This document shows positions 41,978 through 50,700 of a DNA stretch of 64,000 nt, one piece after another (the first letter of the stretch is position 1; each line of letters opens with the position of its first letter). The notes under the pieces were generated by a model. That model saw only the letters and a list, made by a program, of their open reading frames with translations, was not told the DNA's origin and made no database searches. The DNA is from JAJYKN01 sp035516155. Lineage in GTDB: Bacteria > Nitrospirota > UBA9217. The DNA is taken from assembly GCA_035516155.1 (NCBI GenBank), contig DATJAP010000038.1, forward strand, positions 1-64,000. Reading direction: 5' to 3'. The translations under genes were made by a program, and so were the position numbers.

Positions 41978-43783
41978 TCAGTCAATCGACCAGAACCGGC
42001 ACGCCTTGATACAGGACTTGCATTTCGTGCACTTCTCCGGATCGATGTAGGCAACCTGGCCTTTTTCCCATTTCAGCGCGCCGGCCGGGCATGCCTTGAA
42101 GCACTGGCCGCACTTTTTGCACTTGTTCGGGTCCACCACGAACTTGACCAGCGGCGTACAGACCCGTGCAGGGCACTTGTGCTCCTTGATGTGAGCTTCG
42201 TACTCCTCGCGGAAGTATTTGATCGTCGTGAGAACCGGGTTCGGCGAGGTCTGGCCCAGGCCGCAGAGCGACGTGTCCTTGATCTGTTGCGAGAGATTGA
42301 GCAGCAGTTCAAGGTCGCCCTCGCGTCCCTCGCCGTTTGTGATGCGGGTAAGGATCGTAAGAAGCGTCTTGTTTCCGATGCGGCAGGGCACACACTTGCC
42401 GCAGGACTCGTCCTCGGTGAACTCGAGAAAGAATTTGGCCATGGCCGGCATGCAGGTAGTCTCGTCCATGACGACCATGCCGCCGGAACCCATGATCGCG
42501 CCGGTTTTGTTGATGTTCTCGAAATCCACAGGTGTATCAATGAGCGAATTGGGAATGCAGCCGCCGGACGGGCCTCCCATCTGCACGGCCTTGAACTTCC
42601 GGTTGTTCTTGATACCGCCGCCGATGTCGAAGATGATGGTCTTGAGCGGAGTGCCCATGGGCACCTCGACGAGACCGATATTATTGAGAGCGCCGGAGAG
42701 CGCAAAGACCTTTGTCCCCTTGCTCTTCTCGGTCCCGAGGCTCGCAAACCAATCAGCCCCGTTCAGGATGATCGGCGGCACGTTGGCAAACGTCTCGACG
42801 TTGTTCAGCACCGAGGGCCTCATCCACAGACCTTTGACCGCCGGGAACGGCGGCTTGGGCCTCGGCATGCCGCGCTTGCCCTCGATGGACGCCATGAGGG
42901 CAGTTTCCTCGCCGCAAACAAATGCGCCGGCGCCCTGGTAGATTTCAATATCGAGATCGTAGCCGGTTCCGAGGATATCCTTGCCCAGCAGGCCATTCTC
43001 CTTGGCCTGATCGATCGCAAGCTGGAGGCGGTGCACTGCCAGCGGATACTCGGCGCGGACGTAGATATACCCGTAGTGTGCGTTGATCGCCTTTGCCGCA
43101 ATGATCATTCCCTCGAGTACGGAATGCGGATCGGCCTCCATGACACTGCGATCCATGAACGCTCCCGGGTCGCCCTCGTCGCCATTGCACAGGATGTACT
43201 TGACGTCCCCCTGCACACGCGCGCAGAGCTCCCACTTAAGGCCGGTGAGAAATCCGGCACCGCCGCGTCCGCGGAGGCCCGACTTCTTCACCTCGTTCAC
43301 GATTTGTTCAGGAGTCATCTCGGTGAGTGCCTTGGCCGCGGCCAAATAGCCGTCCCGGGCGATGTATTCCTCCATCTTTTCGGCGTCGATGAGGCTCCGG
43401 TTACGCAGTGCACGGAGCACCTGGTGTTTGAAGAAGGGGATCTCGTTCATCACCGGGATCGTCTTTTTTTCCGTCGGTGGCGTATAAAGGAATTTTTCGA
43501 CCGGTCTGCCTTTGATGAAATGCTCCTCGACAAGGTGCGGGACGTCCTCGGGTTTCACGAGCTGGTAGAAAATGTCTTCGGGATAGACCACTATCACTGG
43601 TCCCTTGGCGCAGAACCCGTTGCAGCCGGTCAGGACGATCTTGACCTCGTTATGGAGGTTTCGCTTGATGAGCTCGGTCTCAAGCGCATCCTTGACCTTG
43701 AGTGATCCGTTTGCCACGCAGCCTGTTCCTGCGCAGATCATTATGTTTGAGCGGTAGGTTGTCTCCACGATATCTAACTCCAT
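41978..43783 (-). CDS. nuoF: NADH-binding subunit NuoF, HydB-like with extra clusters
   Basis: 601 residues, much longer than E. coli NuoF (445). Order: a thioredoxin-like 2Fe-2S domain (1 to about 110, with CAGTGCVANG and TGCNGFCAKGP), the FMN/NADH domain (GLRGRGGAGFLTGLKWE, LCNGDEGDPGAFMDRS), the SLBB region, the N3 cluster motif ESCGKCVPCRIGNKTLL, and a C-terminal double ferredoxin (CKKCGQCFKACPAGAL and CTKCKSCIKACRF). This layout is that of HydB and NADP-reducing or electron-bifurcating hydrogenase diaphorases, not plain NuoF. Here it sits in a complete nuo operon. The 152-base gap to nuoG is one of the larger ones. Confidence 0.93.
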   Translation of the reverse strand: MELDIVETTYRSNIMICAGTGCVANGSLKVKDALETELIKRNLHNEVKIVLTGCNGFCAKGPVIVVYPEDIFYQLVKPEDVPHLVEEHFIKGRPVEKFLYTPPTEKKTIPVMNEIPFFKHQVLRALRNRSLIDAEKMEEYIARDGYLAAAKALTEMTPEQIVNEVKKSGLRGRGGAGFLTGLKWELCARVQGDVKYILCNGDEGDPGAFMDRSVMEADPHSVLEGMIIAAKAINAHYGYIYVRAEYPLAVHRLQLAIDQAKENGLLGKDILGTGYDLDIEIYQGAGAFVCGEETALMASIEGKRGMPRPKPPFPAVKGLWMRPSVLNNVETFANVPPIILNGADWFASLGTEKSKGTKVFALSGALNNIGLVEVPMGTPLKTIIFDIGGGIKNNRKFKAVQMGGPSGGCIPNSLIDTPVDFENINKTGAIMGSGGMVVMDETTCMPAMAKFFLEFTEDESCGKCVPCRIGNKTLLTILTRITNGEGREGDLELLLNLSQQIKDTSLCGLGQTSPNPVLTTIKYFREEYEAHIKEHKCPARVCTPLVKFVVDPNKCKKCGQCFKACPAGALKWEKGQVAYIDPEKCTKCKSCIKACRFWSID

Positions 43784-43831
43784 TCAGCAGTTTAAGCTGT
43801 TTGTCCAGTCCGAACGGTTTAAACCGATGTC

Positions 43832-44215
43832 TTAATACGTCGTCTCATGCCCCACGACCAGGGCGAAGTCTGCCACCGGTTTGCCGCCGATGACATGTTC
43901 GGCAAAAATTTTACGCATCTTGTCTTCCGTCAGCGAGATGTACTTCACTGGCGGTTCGCCTGATAGCTCAATGGTGGTCATGGGTTCCTGGCTGCAGAGT
44001 CCGGCGCAGCCCGATGTGGTGACCGCAACATCCTTCAGGTTGGACTTCGCCATTTCCTCCATCACCACGTTCATGATGCCCCGGGCGCCGGCGGCGATCC
44101 CGCAGGTCCCCATGTGAACGGTGATCTTTACGCGGAAACCGCCCTCGCGCAGCGCCTGGTTCGCGTGATAATTTTCTTTGATTTTTTTCAAGTCTGCGAT
44201 CGTCAGTTTAGCCAT
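43832..44215 (-). CDS. thioredoxin-like 2Fe-2S ferredoxin
   Basis: A 127-residue protein with the thioredoxin-like 2Fe-2S fold: first two ligands in HMGTCGIAAGARGI, second pair in TTSGCAGLCSQEPM. Such genes sit between the nuoE-like and nuoF-like genes of NAD-dependent FeFe hydrogenases (HydC-HydB region) and of some complex I operons. It likely passes electrons to or from NuoF. 24 bases after nuoE and 48 before nuoF. Confidence 0.88.
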   Translation of the reverse strand: MAKLTIADLKKIKENYHANQALREGGFRVKITVHMGTCGIAAGARGIMNVVMEEMAKSNLKDVAVTTSGCAGLCSQEPMTTIELSGEPPVKYISLTEDKMRKIFAEHVIGGKPVADFALVVGHETTY

Positions 44216-44239
44216 GGCTCACCTGTCTTTTCCGTGTTT

Positions 44240-44752
44240 TTATTCGTACTTCTTGATAATGTCCATCACTTTGGTGGCGACCACGTCGCCGTAGGTGTCC
44301 TGGCCCACAACCACAACGGGGGCAAGACCGCAGGCGCCGAGGCATCGCACCGCTTCCAGGGAATATTTCTTGTCCCTGGTGATTTCCCCGACCTCGAGAT
44401 CCAGTTCGTCCTTGATTTTTTCGAGAATTTCCTCGCTCCGTTTCACATAGCACGCCGTTCCCAGACAGACGCGAATCACGTGCTTGCCGCGAGGGACCAG
44501 TGTGAAGAAGGAATAGAAGGTTGCCACGCCGAAGACCACGCTCGGCGACATCTTGAGCCCCTTGGCGATATAGCGCTGGACGATATGGGGCAGGTAGCCG
44601 CAAACATCCTGTGCCTGCTGGAGTACCGGGATGAGCGAACCGGGTTTGTCCTTGTACTTTTCGATGATCGCGTCGATTTTCCGGTACATATCCGACGTTA
44701 TAATATCCGCGCCTTCGCTGATAGGCGGCTGTGCAACCGCATCGTTACTCAT
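44240..44752 (-). CDS. nuoE: NADH-quinone oxidoreductase subunit E
   Basis: Carries the 2Fe-2S cluster N1a next to the FMN of NuoF. 170 residues with the four ligands in CLGTACYVK and CLGACGLAP, and the N-terminal helical bundle (LIPVLQQAQDVCGYLP). It is equally close to HydC of NAD-linked hydrogenases. The gap to the upstream ATPase gene is 29 bases. Confidence 0.95.
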   Translation of the reverse strand: MSNDAVAQPPISEGADIITSDMYRKIDAIIEKYKDKPGSLIPVLQQAQDVCGYLPHIVQRYIAKGLKMSPSVVFGVATFYSFFTLVPRGKHVIRVCLGTACYVKRSEEILEKIKDELDLEVGEITRDKKYSLEAVRCLGACGLAPVVVVGQDTYGDVVATKVMDIIKKYE

Positions 44753-44781
44753 GATCTACCTCTTTTGTTCCCGTTGAAATA

Positions 44782-45345
44782 TTACTGTTTGAGCCGTATC
44801 TCTTCCCGCAGCATGTCTCGCACCGCGCTGAGGGCCTCCGGTGCGCTGATGGGGACATCTTCGAGTTCGCTTTTGATCTCCCGTGTGTCGAAACGGAAGA
44901 CCCGTTCGCCCTCGTGTTCGGTATAAACGATATCAAGATCAGGATGGCCCGCTATGAGGGTCATCAGCGTATCGGCTAAGTTTCCGATCGCCGGCCGGTC
45001 AACATGGCTCCATCCGAAGACGGCCCTTACTTTCGTACCCTTGCCTGGCACGGACTCTACCGTGACCTTCCCGCCCGTCTGCTCCGCTGTCTGGGACAGG
45101 AACGGAATTCCCAGACCGGTTTTCTTGTGTTTCGTGGTAAAGAACGGGTCCCGGACCTTCGCGAGCGTCGCCGGATCCATTCCCCTGCCGTCGTCGCTTA
45201 CTTCGACCAGAAGCAGGTCCCGCTGAATATCCCTCGTTACCGTGATCTCGATTGTTCTTGCGTCGGCGCGGACCGAGTTCTCGGCGATATCGAGAATATG
45301 GAGCGAGATATCTTCCACCGCCTCAGCATTCCGCCTTCCTGCCAT
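44782..45345 (-). CDS. GHKL ATPase, histidine-kinase-like
   Basis: A 187-residue protein that is essentially one ATP-binding domain: LHILDIAENSVRADA (N box), VSDDGRGMDP (G1), FFTTKHKKTGLGIPFL (F and G2 boxes) and VESVPGKGTKVR. It has no phospho-accepting His domain and no sensor. Genes of this kind occur in NAD-linked FeFe-hydrogenase operons. The start is uncertain: ATG 45345 overlaps the PHP gene by 23 bases, GTG 45318 is an alternative. Confidence 0.8.
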   Translation of the reverse strand: MAGRRNAEAVEDISLHILDIAENSVRADARTIEITVTRDIQRDLLLVEVSDDGRGMDPATLAKVRDPFFTTKHKKTGLGIPFLSQTAEQTGGKVTVESVPGKGTKVRAVFGWSHVDRPAIGNLADTLMTLIAGHPDLDIVYTEHEGERVFRFDTREIKSELEDVPISAPEALSAVRDMLREEIRLKQ

Positions 45346-46069
45346 CCCTGCCCGCAAGCGCCTTTTTGATTTCAGCCGCCGTACCGTCGGCAATGGTGAA
45401 GCAGGTGAATCGTTTGCCGATGTCCTCGGGCCCGTGCGCATCGGAACCGGTTATCACCGGGAATTTTTTGCAGTCAGGAAACCGCTCCCGCACCTCGTTC
45501 GCACTCATGCGTGCTGAGACTTCAACGGCATCCAATGCCAATGACGGGGGAATGAATCCAAGCTGGCCGATGATGCTGAACGATTCGCGGTCCACATGTG
45601 CGGCGATCACCAGACTTTCGCCTCTTGCCGCGCGCACCCTCGAGACGATTGCTTCCGCGGGAAGCGTCGTCGCCGCAATCAGGAGGCGGTCGCAAAAACC
45701 GGTCACGCCGTCTTCATCATCCGCGATAACCTGCAGGCCGAAGGCATGCTCATCATTTCTGCCCACGAGGTGTTCATAAACATACTCCTGGAACGCCAGC
45801 AGATCATCATCATCGTCAAAGAACGCCAGGATGTGCGCTTCTTCGGAGGAAGCAATCTCCATCCCGCCAAGCACCATCAGTCCGTTCCGCTCACCCGCTT
45901 TTTTCACGGCCAGAACGTTTTCCGCGGAATTATGATCGCACACACCGATCAGGTCCATTCCCTTGCGCATCGCCGCGCTTACCACTTCACGAGGCGACAT
46001 AGCAAGACCGGAGCAAGGGGACAGACAGGTATGTACGTGTAGATCGGCCTTTACGCGCCTAAGCGCCAC
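45323..46069 (-). CDS. PHP-domain phosphoesterase
   Basis: About 248 residues from a GTG at 46069. Metal-binding motifs of the PHP fold: ADLHVHTCLSPCSG at the start, GVCDHNSAENV, GMEIASSEEAHILAFF, VIAAHVDRES and GSDAHGPEDIG. PHP enzymes hydrolyse phosphate esters, mostly nucleotides or phosphosugars. The frame is open to 46294, but the PHP fold begins at the chosen start, which overlaps the DRTGG gene by 11 bases. Its family is common in HydABC hydrogenase operons with the neighbouring DRTGG and ATPase genes; substrate unknown. Confidence 0.85.
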   Translation of the reverse strand: MALRRVKADLHVHTCLSPCSGLAMSPREVVSAAMRKGMDLIGVCDHNSAENVLAVKKAGERNGLMVLGGMEIASSEEAHILAFFDDDDDLLAFQEYVYEHLVGRNDEHAFGLQVIADDEDGVTGFCDRLLIAATTLPAEAIVSRVRAARGESLVIAAHVDRESFSIIGQLGFIPPSLALDAVEVSARMSANEVRERFPDCKKFPVITGSDAHGPEDIGKRFTCFTIADGTAAEIKKALAGRDGRKAEC

Positions 46070-46400
46070 GGATCCCCGCCTTATAGAGCCTGCCGACGAA
46101 TTCGAAGGCCGAAAGGTCGGTGACCATGATCGGAATCCCCTCTTCTTCGGCCTTTGCCACCGTATCTTTCTCGGGAACTCTTCCTTGGACCAGCACGATG
46201 CCCGCCAACCCTTTGTGTGAAGCCACACCGACGATGTTCTGATGAATATGGAGCGTGACCCACAGAACCCCGTCCTCGGCGTGCGCCAGCACATCTGAAA
46301 GAAGATCGCTTACATATCCACCGGCAACTTCCCGGTCGAGAAGGCCGGCGCCAGCTTTCACTTCAAGACCGAATTCTTTTACTAAATCATTCAGGGTCAT
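46059..46400 (-). CDS. DRTGG-domain protein (second of two)
   Basis: A 113-residue single-domain protein of the DRTGG/serine-kinase-like group (MTLNDLVKEFGLEVKAGAG, REVAGGYVSDLLSDVLAHA, EEGIPIMVTDLSAFEFVGRL). DRTGG domains accompany CBS domains in nucleotide-sensing proteins; the function alone is unknown. Paralogue of the gene at 47443, with the CBS-ATPase gene between them. Confidence 0.8.
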   Translation of the reverse strand: MTLNDLVKEFGLEVKAGAGLLDREVAGGYVSDLLSDVLAHAEDGVLWVTLHIHQNIVGVASHKGLAGIVLVQGRVPEKDTVAKAEEEGIPIMVTDLSAFEFVGRLYKAGIRGA

Positions 46401-46484
46401 GGCTGGTTCGGTAGAACCCCTCCGGCGAAAACCGGAGGTTCCTTTCGCCGCACCCCGCTGCGCTCGAACTGCACAACCGTGGAG

Positions 46485-47438
46485 TCAGCTTGTATAATAA
46501 AACTGCATGGTCAAGTGCGTTCCATCGGGCACGGTGGATTTCAGAATCATCTCGTCGGCACACTTCTTTATGTTGACCAGACCCATTCCCGCGCCGAAAC
46601 CCAACTCCCGCACCCAGTCAGGCGCCGTGGAATATCCCGGCTGCATGGCCAGTTCGATATCGGGGATCCCGGGTCCGCTGTCAATGACTTCAACGGTGAT
46701 CCCCCATTTCTCCACTTGGGCGCGAATCTCTCCGCCCTTCGTATACGATGCGAGATTAATCTCCGCTTCATAGGTTGCCACTCCGATTCTTCGGAGAAGC
46801 GGAGGACAGACACCCAGTTTTTTCAGCGCGTTTTTCAGCTCGCTGGCCGCTTTACCCGCCACCTTCAGGGATTGACCTATTACATTGTATTTGAACATGA
46901 AGCTAATCTCGTCGGCCGTCACATCTTCAAAGAACTTTTTCACCGTGGGTCGCTGGCGCACTACAGCACTCTTTGACTCGTGCTGCTCATATTCGATCTC
47001 GAGCATCTTGAGCAATCCTTCGACGATGCTCCCCTTGGTGATGATGCCGACGAGTTCTTCCTTCCGGTTCAATACAGGATAGCGCCGGAACCCCAGTTTG
47101 GAAAATTTTGCAATGCAGTGAACGAGCAGCTCGTCGTCATAGAGACAGTGAACTTGCGTTTTCATCCTCTCCCGGATGGGAGCGTTGATCGCGTTGTCAG
47201 CAAGGGCATTGATCAGGTCTTCAATGCTGACCATGCCCACGAGCTTGTTGTTCTCGACCACCGGTGTTCCGGAGATGCGGTTGTCTCGCAGAATAAACCT
47301 GAACTCCGCCATGGTCTGATCCGGGCTCACGCTCACCATTTTGGGGGCCATGACCTCGCCGACGGTGACTTCGTAAGCCATTTCCTGTGTCTTGGTCACC
47401 CGGTCCAGCGTGTCCGGCTCTTTACCCTGCAGTGCCAT
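46485..47438 (-). CDS. CBS-pair protein with an RsbW-like ATPase domain
   Basis: 317 residues from the ATG at 47438. Two CBS domains (about 20-150: VGEVMAPKMVSVSPDQTMAE, GTPVVENNKLVGMVS, RRYPVLNRKEELVGIIT) are joined to a GHKL domain (about 175-315: DEISFMFKYNVIG, VIDSGPGIPDIELAMQ, LGFGAGMGLVNIKKCADEM) close to anti-sigma factors and serine kinases of the RsbW type. CBS pairs usually bind AMP, ATP or SAM, so the protein reads as a cell-energy sensor with a kinase or anti-sigma output. No anti-anti-sigma partner is present in the window. It starts four bases after the DRTGG gene. Confidence 0.85.
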   Translation of the reverse strand: MALQGKEPDTLDRVTKTQEMAYEVTVGEVMAPKMVSVSPDQTMAEFRFILRDNRISGTPVVENNKLVGMVSIEDLINALADNAINAPIRERMKTQVHCLYDDELLVHCIAKFSKLGFRRYPVLNRKEELVGIITKGSIVEGLLKMLEIEYEQHESKSAVVRQRPTVKKFFEDVTADEISFMFKYNVIGQSLKVAGKAASELKNALKKLGVCPPLLRRIGVATYEAEINLASYTKGGEIRAQVEKWGITVEVIDSGPGIPDIELAMQPGYSTAPDWVRELGFGAGMGLVNIKKCADEMILKSTVPDGTHLTMQFYYTS

Positions 47439-47442
47439 TAAC

Positions 47443-47799
47443 CTATTGCCGTTCGGCAACCCCCCTCAGGCCGCTTTGATAGAGAATACCGCAGGCCTCG
47501 AACATCGTCAGTTTGGTGATGAAAAGGGGTATCTCCTTCTGCTTTGCCAGTGCCACGGTATCCGGTTCCGGCTGTTTCCCGCGCACAACGCAGACCGCCT
47601 TGATGTCAGCTATGTCAGCCGTCCGCACCGCTTGGGGGTTCGTGAGCCCCGTGATCAGGATGCCGTTCGCATACGTGCGGCCAAGCACATCGCTCATCAG
47701 GTCCGCGCTGAAGCACTGATCCACCTCGATCTCATCGAGGAGACCGTTTCCGACGAGCACCTGCGCTTGGAGAAGACTGGCGATCTCTCTCAGTTTCAT
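47443..47799 (-). CDS. DRTGG-domain protein (first of two)
   Basis: 118 residues starting MKLREIASLLQAQVLVGNG, with DLMSDVLGRTYANGIL and KEIPLFITKLTMFEACGILY. Same fold and length as the gene at 46059 but clearly diverged from it. The ATG at 47799 has AGAGGGAA upstream and lies 16 bases after the nuoD stop. Confidence 0.8.
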   Translation of the reverse strand: MKLREIASLLQAQVLVGNGLLDEIEVDQCFSADLMSDVLGRTYANGILITGLTNPQAVRTADIADIKAVCVVRGKQPEPDTVALAKQKEIPLFITKLTMFEACGILYQSGLRGVAERQ

Positions 47800-47815
47800 G
47801 CGGGTTCCCTCTGAC

Positions 47816-49015
47816 CTACCGGTCGCACTCGCCGAGAACAATGTCGATCGTGCCGATGCATGCAATGACGTCGGCCAGCATATGGCCGGTCACCATCTTC
47901 GGCAGGGCGCTCACATGCACATACGAGGGGGCCCGGATCTTGACGCGGTAGGGCCTGCCGCTCCCGTCGCTCACAATATAAAAACCGAGCTCGCCCTTCG
48001 GCGCTTCGGTGGCAACATATACTTCTCCCTTGGGCATGGGAACCCACTTGCTCATGAGCACGAACTGATGCGCAAGCGACTGCATGCTCTGCATCACGTT
48101 CACTTTCTCCGGTATGGCATAACGCGGGTCATCGGTTGTTATGGGACCGGGCTGCATCATGTCGAGGCACTGCTTGATGATTCGGTTGCTCTGGCGCATC
48201 TCTTCTATGCGCACGACATATCGGTCGTAAACGTCGCCGTTCTTGCCCAGGGGGACATCGAATTCGACCTTATCATAGGCAGCGTAAGGCTCAACTTTCC
48301 GCAGATCGTAGTTCACTCCCGAACCGCGAAGCGTGCCGCCGGTGAGGCCGTAATTAACCGCTTCCTCCGCCGAGAACACACCGATGCCCACGGTGCGCTT
48401 GAGCCAGATGCGGTTCTGGCGGATGAGCGTGTCGTAGTCCTCAAGGCGTTTGGGAAAGATCTCGGTAAACTCCCGGGTTTTATCGATAAAATCGCGGGAA
48501 ACATCGTTCCGGATACCACCGATGCGAGCGTAGCTCACGGTCTGGCGCGCTCCCGACGCCATTTCCAGAAGATCGAGAACCAGTTCCCGTTCGCGCAGGG
48601 TATACATGCAAACCGTCATGGCGCCGATATCGAGTGCATGAGTGCCGAGCCAAACGAGATGGCCCGAGAGCCGGGACAGCTCGGCGGTCAGCGTCCTGAT
48701 AAACTGCGCCCGGTCGGGAACTGTGATGCCGGCAAGCTTTTCCACGGCAACGACCCAGCCGAGGTTATTGTTCATTCCGGTGATGTACTCCAATCGATCC
48801 GTCATGGGAATGATCTGGTGGTAGGTTCTGTTTTCCATCCACTTTTCTATCCCGCGGTGAAGATAACCAGGACGGGGATCGCAACCGACCACCGTTTCAC
48901 CCTGAAGGTCGACAACCAGCCGGAGAACACCGTGCGTCGCCGGATGCTGCGGGCCCATGTTGAGCGTTATTTCCTTCTGGACTATTTCTTTTTTCTCTGT
49001 GTCAGTAGGAGACAT
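47816..49015 (-). CDS. nuoD: NADH-quinone oxidoreductase subunit D
   Basis: 49-kDa subunit homologue, 399 residues, lining the quinone site. MGPQHPATHGVLRLVVDLQGE, the GYLHRGIEKWMENRTY stretch, RTLTAELSRLSGHLVWLGTHALDIGAMT and the conserved C-terminal ECDR are all there. Unfused to NuoC, unlike E. coli. The signalling genes begin directly behind it. Confidence 0.97.
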   Translation of the reverse strand: MSPTDTEKKEIVQKEITLNMGPQHPATHGVLRLVVDLQGETVVGCDPRPGYLHRGIEKWMENRTYHQIIPMTDRLEYITGMNNNLGWVVAVEKLAGITVPDRAQFIRTLTAELSRLSGHLVWLGTHALDIGAMTVCMYTLRERELVLDLLEMASGARQTVSYARIGGIRNDVSRDFIDKTREFTEIFPKRLEDYDTLIRQNRIWLKRTVGIGVFSAEEAVNYGLTGGTLRGSGVNYDLRKVEPYAAYDKVEFDVPLGKNGDVYDRYVVRIEEMRQSNRIIKQCLDMMQPGPITTDDPRYAIPEKVNVMQSMQSLAHQFVLMSKWVPMPKGEVYVATEAPKGELGFYIVSDGSGRPYRVKIRAPSYVHVSALPKMVTGHMLADVIACIGTIDIVLGECDR

Positions 49016-49131
49016 ATTCTCACCATAAATGACTCATATCAAAATCCAAAGTTCAAATCAAAATTCGAGCGCTCAATCCCCGCATCATTCAAAGGTCTTG
49101 CGCATTGAATGTTGGACTCTGAACTTTCTCT

Positions 49132-49602
49132 CTAGAAGCCTTTTAAGGGGTATTCCTTCCGGAGCGGATGCCCCTCCCAATCCTCGGTCAGCAGGATTCT
49201 GCGGAGGTCGGGGTGGCCGTCGAATTTGATCCCCATGAGGTCATACGTTTCGCGTTCGTGCCAGTCAGCCGTGTGCCAAACGGAAGATACTGTGTCTACC
49301 CGCGGGTCTTCTTCCGGCACTCTAATTTTCAGGCGAATCCGATGGCGATACACCGTTGATATCAGGTTATATACGACCTCGAATCGCGGGCCCTTATCGC
49401 CGGGATATCGGGAATAATCAACTGCAGTGAGATCGGCAAGGTGATCCATCTTCAGGGAGGGTTCATCACGGAGGAAAAGGCAGACGTCTTTGATCAGGTC
49501 TTTCTTGAGCGATACGGCGACCTGGCCGGCGTACGCCATCGTTTCAAGGACCTGACCTGCGAATTTTTCTTCTATCATTTTTGCGATCTGTAAAGGGTCC
49601 AT
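49132..49602 (-). CDS. nuoC: NADH-quinone oxidoreductase subunit C
   Basis: 30-kDa subunit homologue of 156 residues with LADLTAVDYSRYPGDKGPRFEVVY, the W(H)ERETYDLMGIKFDGHPDLRRILL signature and the ending EGHPLRKEYPLKGF. The gap to nuoD (49016-49131) holds AT-rich low-complexity sequence with AATCCAAAGTTCAAATC-type repeats. Confidence 0.96.
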   Translation of the reverse strand: MDPLQIAKMIEEKFAGQVLETMAYAGQVAVSLKKDLIKDVCLFLRDEPSLKMDHLADLTAVDYSRYPGDKGPRFEVVYNLISTVYRHRIRLKIRVPEEDPRVDTVSSVWHTADWHERETYDLMGIKFDGHPDLRRILLTEDWEGHPLRKEYPLKGF

Positions 49603-49691
49603 ACAACCTCGTTCCCGGCCGCACCCGCTGAACGCTCGTGGTGCGTGGTTCCCGGTTCGATAAATGAGTGGCTAAGGTGTTCGGTGTCTTA

Positions 49692-50171
49692 TTACTTCCG
49701 GACGTAGTGCTCTTTCCTGATCTTTTCCTGAAGCTTCATAATGCCATTCATCAGGGCTTCGGGGCGAGGAGGACAGCCCGGGATATAGACGTCCACGGGG
49801 ACAATGTTATCAACGCCCTGCACCACAGCATAGGTATTGAAGATACCGCCCGATCCCGCGCAGCTGCCCATGGCGATAACGTATCGCGGTTCGGGCATCT
49901 GATCGTAAACGCGCCGCACGATCGGGGCCATTTTTTTTGACAGTGTGCCGGCGACAAGCAGAAGGTCCGATTGCCTCGGCGAGGGACGCGGCACGGTGCC
50001 GAAACGGTCAAAATCGTGTTGGGGGGCGGAATAATACTGGATCATCTCGATGGCGCAGCATGCTAGTCCGAACGTCATAGGCCAGATCGAGCAGGACCGG
50101 CAGTAGTTCAGGAACCCGTCGATCGTTGTCGAGACATAGCCTTCTTCTAAAATATTCTGAATCACTCCCAT
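49692..50171 (-). CDS. nuoB: NADH-quinone oxidoreductase subunit B
   Basis: PSST homologue, 159 residues, holding the last 4Fe-4S cluster N2 before quinone. The ligands are seen in FGLACCAIEM, GSCAGSGG and IPGCPPRPEAL. It overlaps nuoA by 10 bases. Confidence 0.97.
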   Translation of the reverse strand: MGVIQNILEEGYVSTTIDGFLNYCRSCSIWPMTFGLACCAIEMIQYYSAPQHDFDRFGTVPRPSPRQSDLLLVAGTLSKKMAPIVRRVYDQMPEPRYVIAMGSCAGSGGIFNTYAVVQGVDNIVPVDVYIPGCPPRPEALMNGIMKLQEKIRKEHYVRK

Positions 50172-50536
50172 TCAAGGGCCCCTTTCTTCCATGCGTACAC
50201 ATACCCCACGACGAGGATGGCGACGAAGATGACCATTTCCACGAAGCCATAAAGGCCGATGTGGTTGTACGCGACAGCCCAGGGGTAGAGGAACACGGCT
50301 TCGATATCGAAGATGAGGAACAGCATTGCGACGATGTAATACCGGATGGAGAACTTCTGGTGGGCGTCCATGAAGGGGGTGATGCCGGACTCATAGGTGA
50401 TCAGCTTCTCGGGATAGGGGTTCCGCGGCCGGAGAATCCAGCTCACGAACAGCATCCCGAGGCCTACCACGGTGCCAAGCAGCAGAAAAACCACCACTGG
50501 CAGAAAGTGTTCCGGAAGATAGGTACCTGGTGTCAT
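50162..50536 (-). CDS. nuoA: NADH-quinone oxidoreductase subunit A
   Basis: 124-residue three-helix subunit with the conserved LITYESGITPFMDAHQKFSIRYYIVAMLFLIFDIEAVFLYPWA. ATG at 50536 behind GGGAG. First gene of the nuo operon, driven by the promoter at 50592-50620. Confidence 0.97.
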   Translation of the reverse strand: MTPGTYLPEHFLPVVVFLLLGTVVGLGMLFVSWILRPRNPYPEKLITYESGITPFMDAHQKFSIRYYIVAMLFLIFDIEAVFLYPWAVAYNHIGLYGFVEMVIFVAILVVGYVYAWKKGALEWE

Positions 50537-50591
50537 ACACTACTCCCTGCAGTATTAAATTTTAAATTACTACAACTTCTAAAACGGATGC

Positions 50592-50620
50592 ATGATAATT
50601 CAACGGGCAAAATTTGTCAA
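50592..50620 (-). promoter_or_regulatory. nuo operon promoter
   Basis: On the minus strand perfect TTGACA (50615-50620), a 17-base spacer and TATCAT (50592-50597), about 55 bases upstream of nuoA. It diverges from the methyltransferase promoter at 50701-50729, 81 bases away. Confidence 0.8.
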
Positions 50621-50700
50621 GCAAAACATTTAAAGTAAGATGAATTTAGTGCTGTATTACTAAAGGGTTAAAGAGGCTGGGATCACACCGCGCTTCTTTG

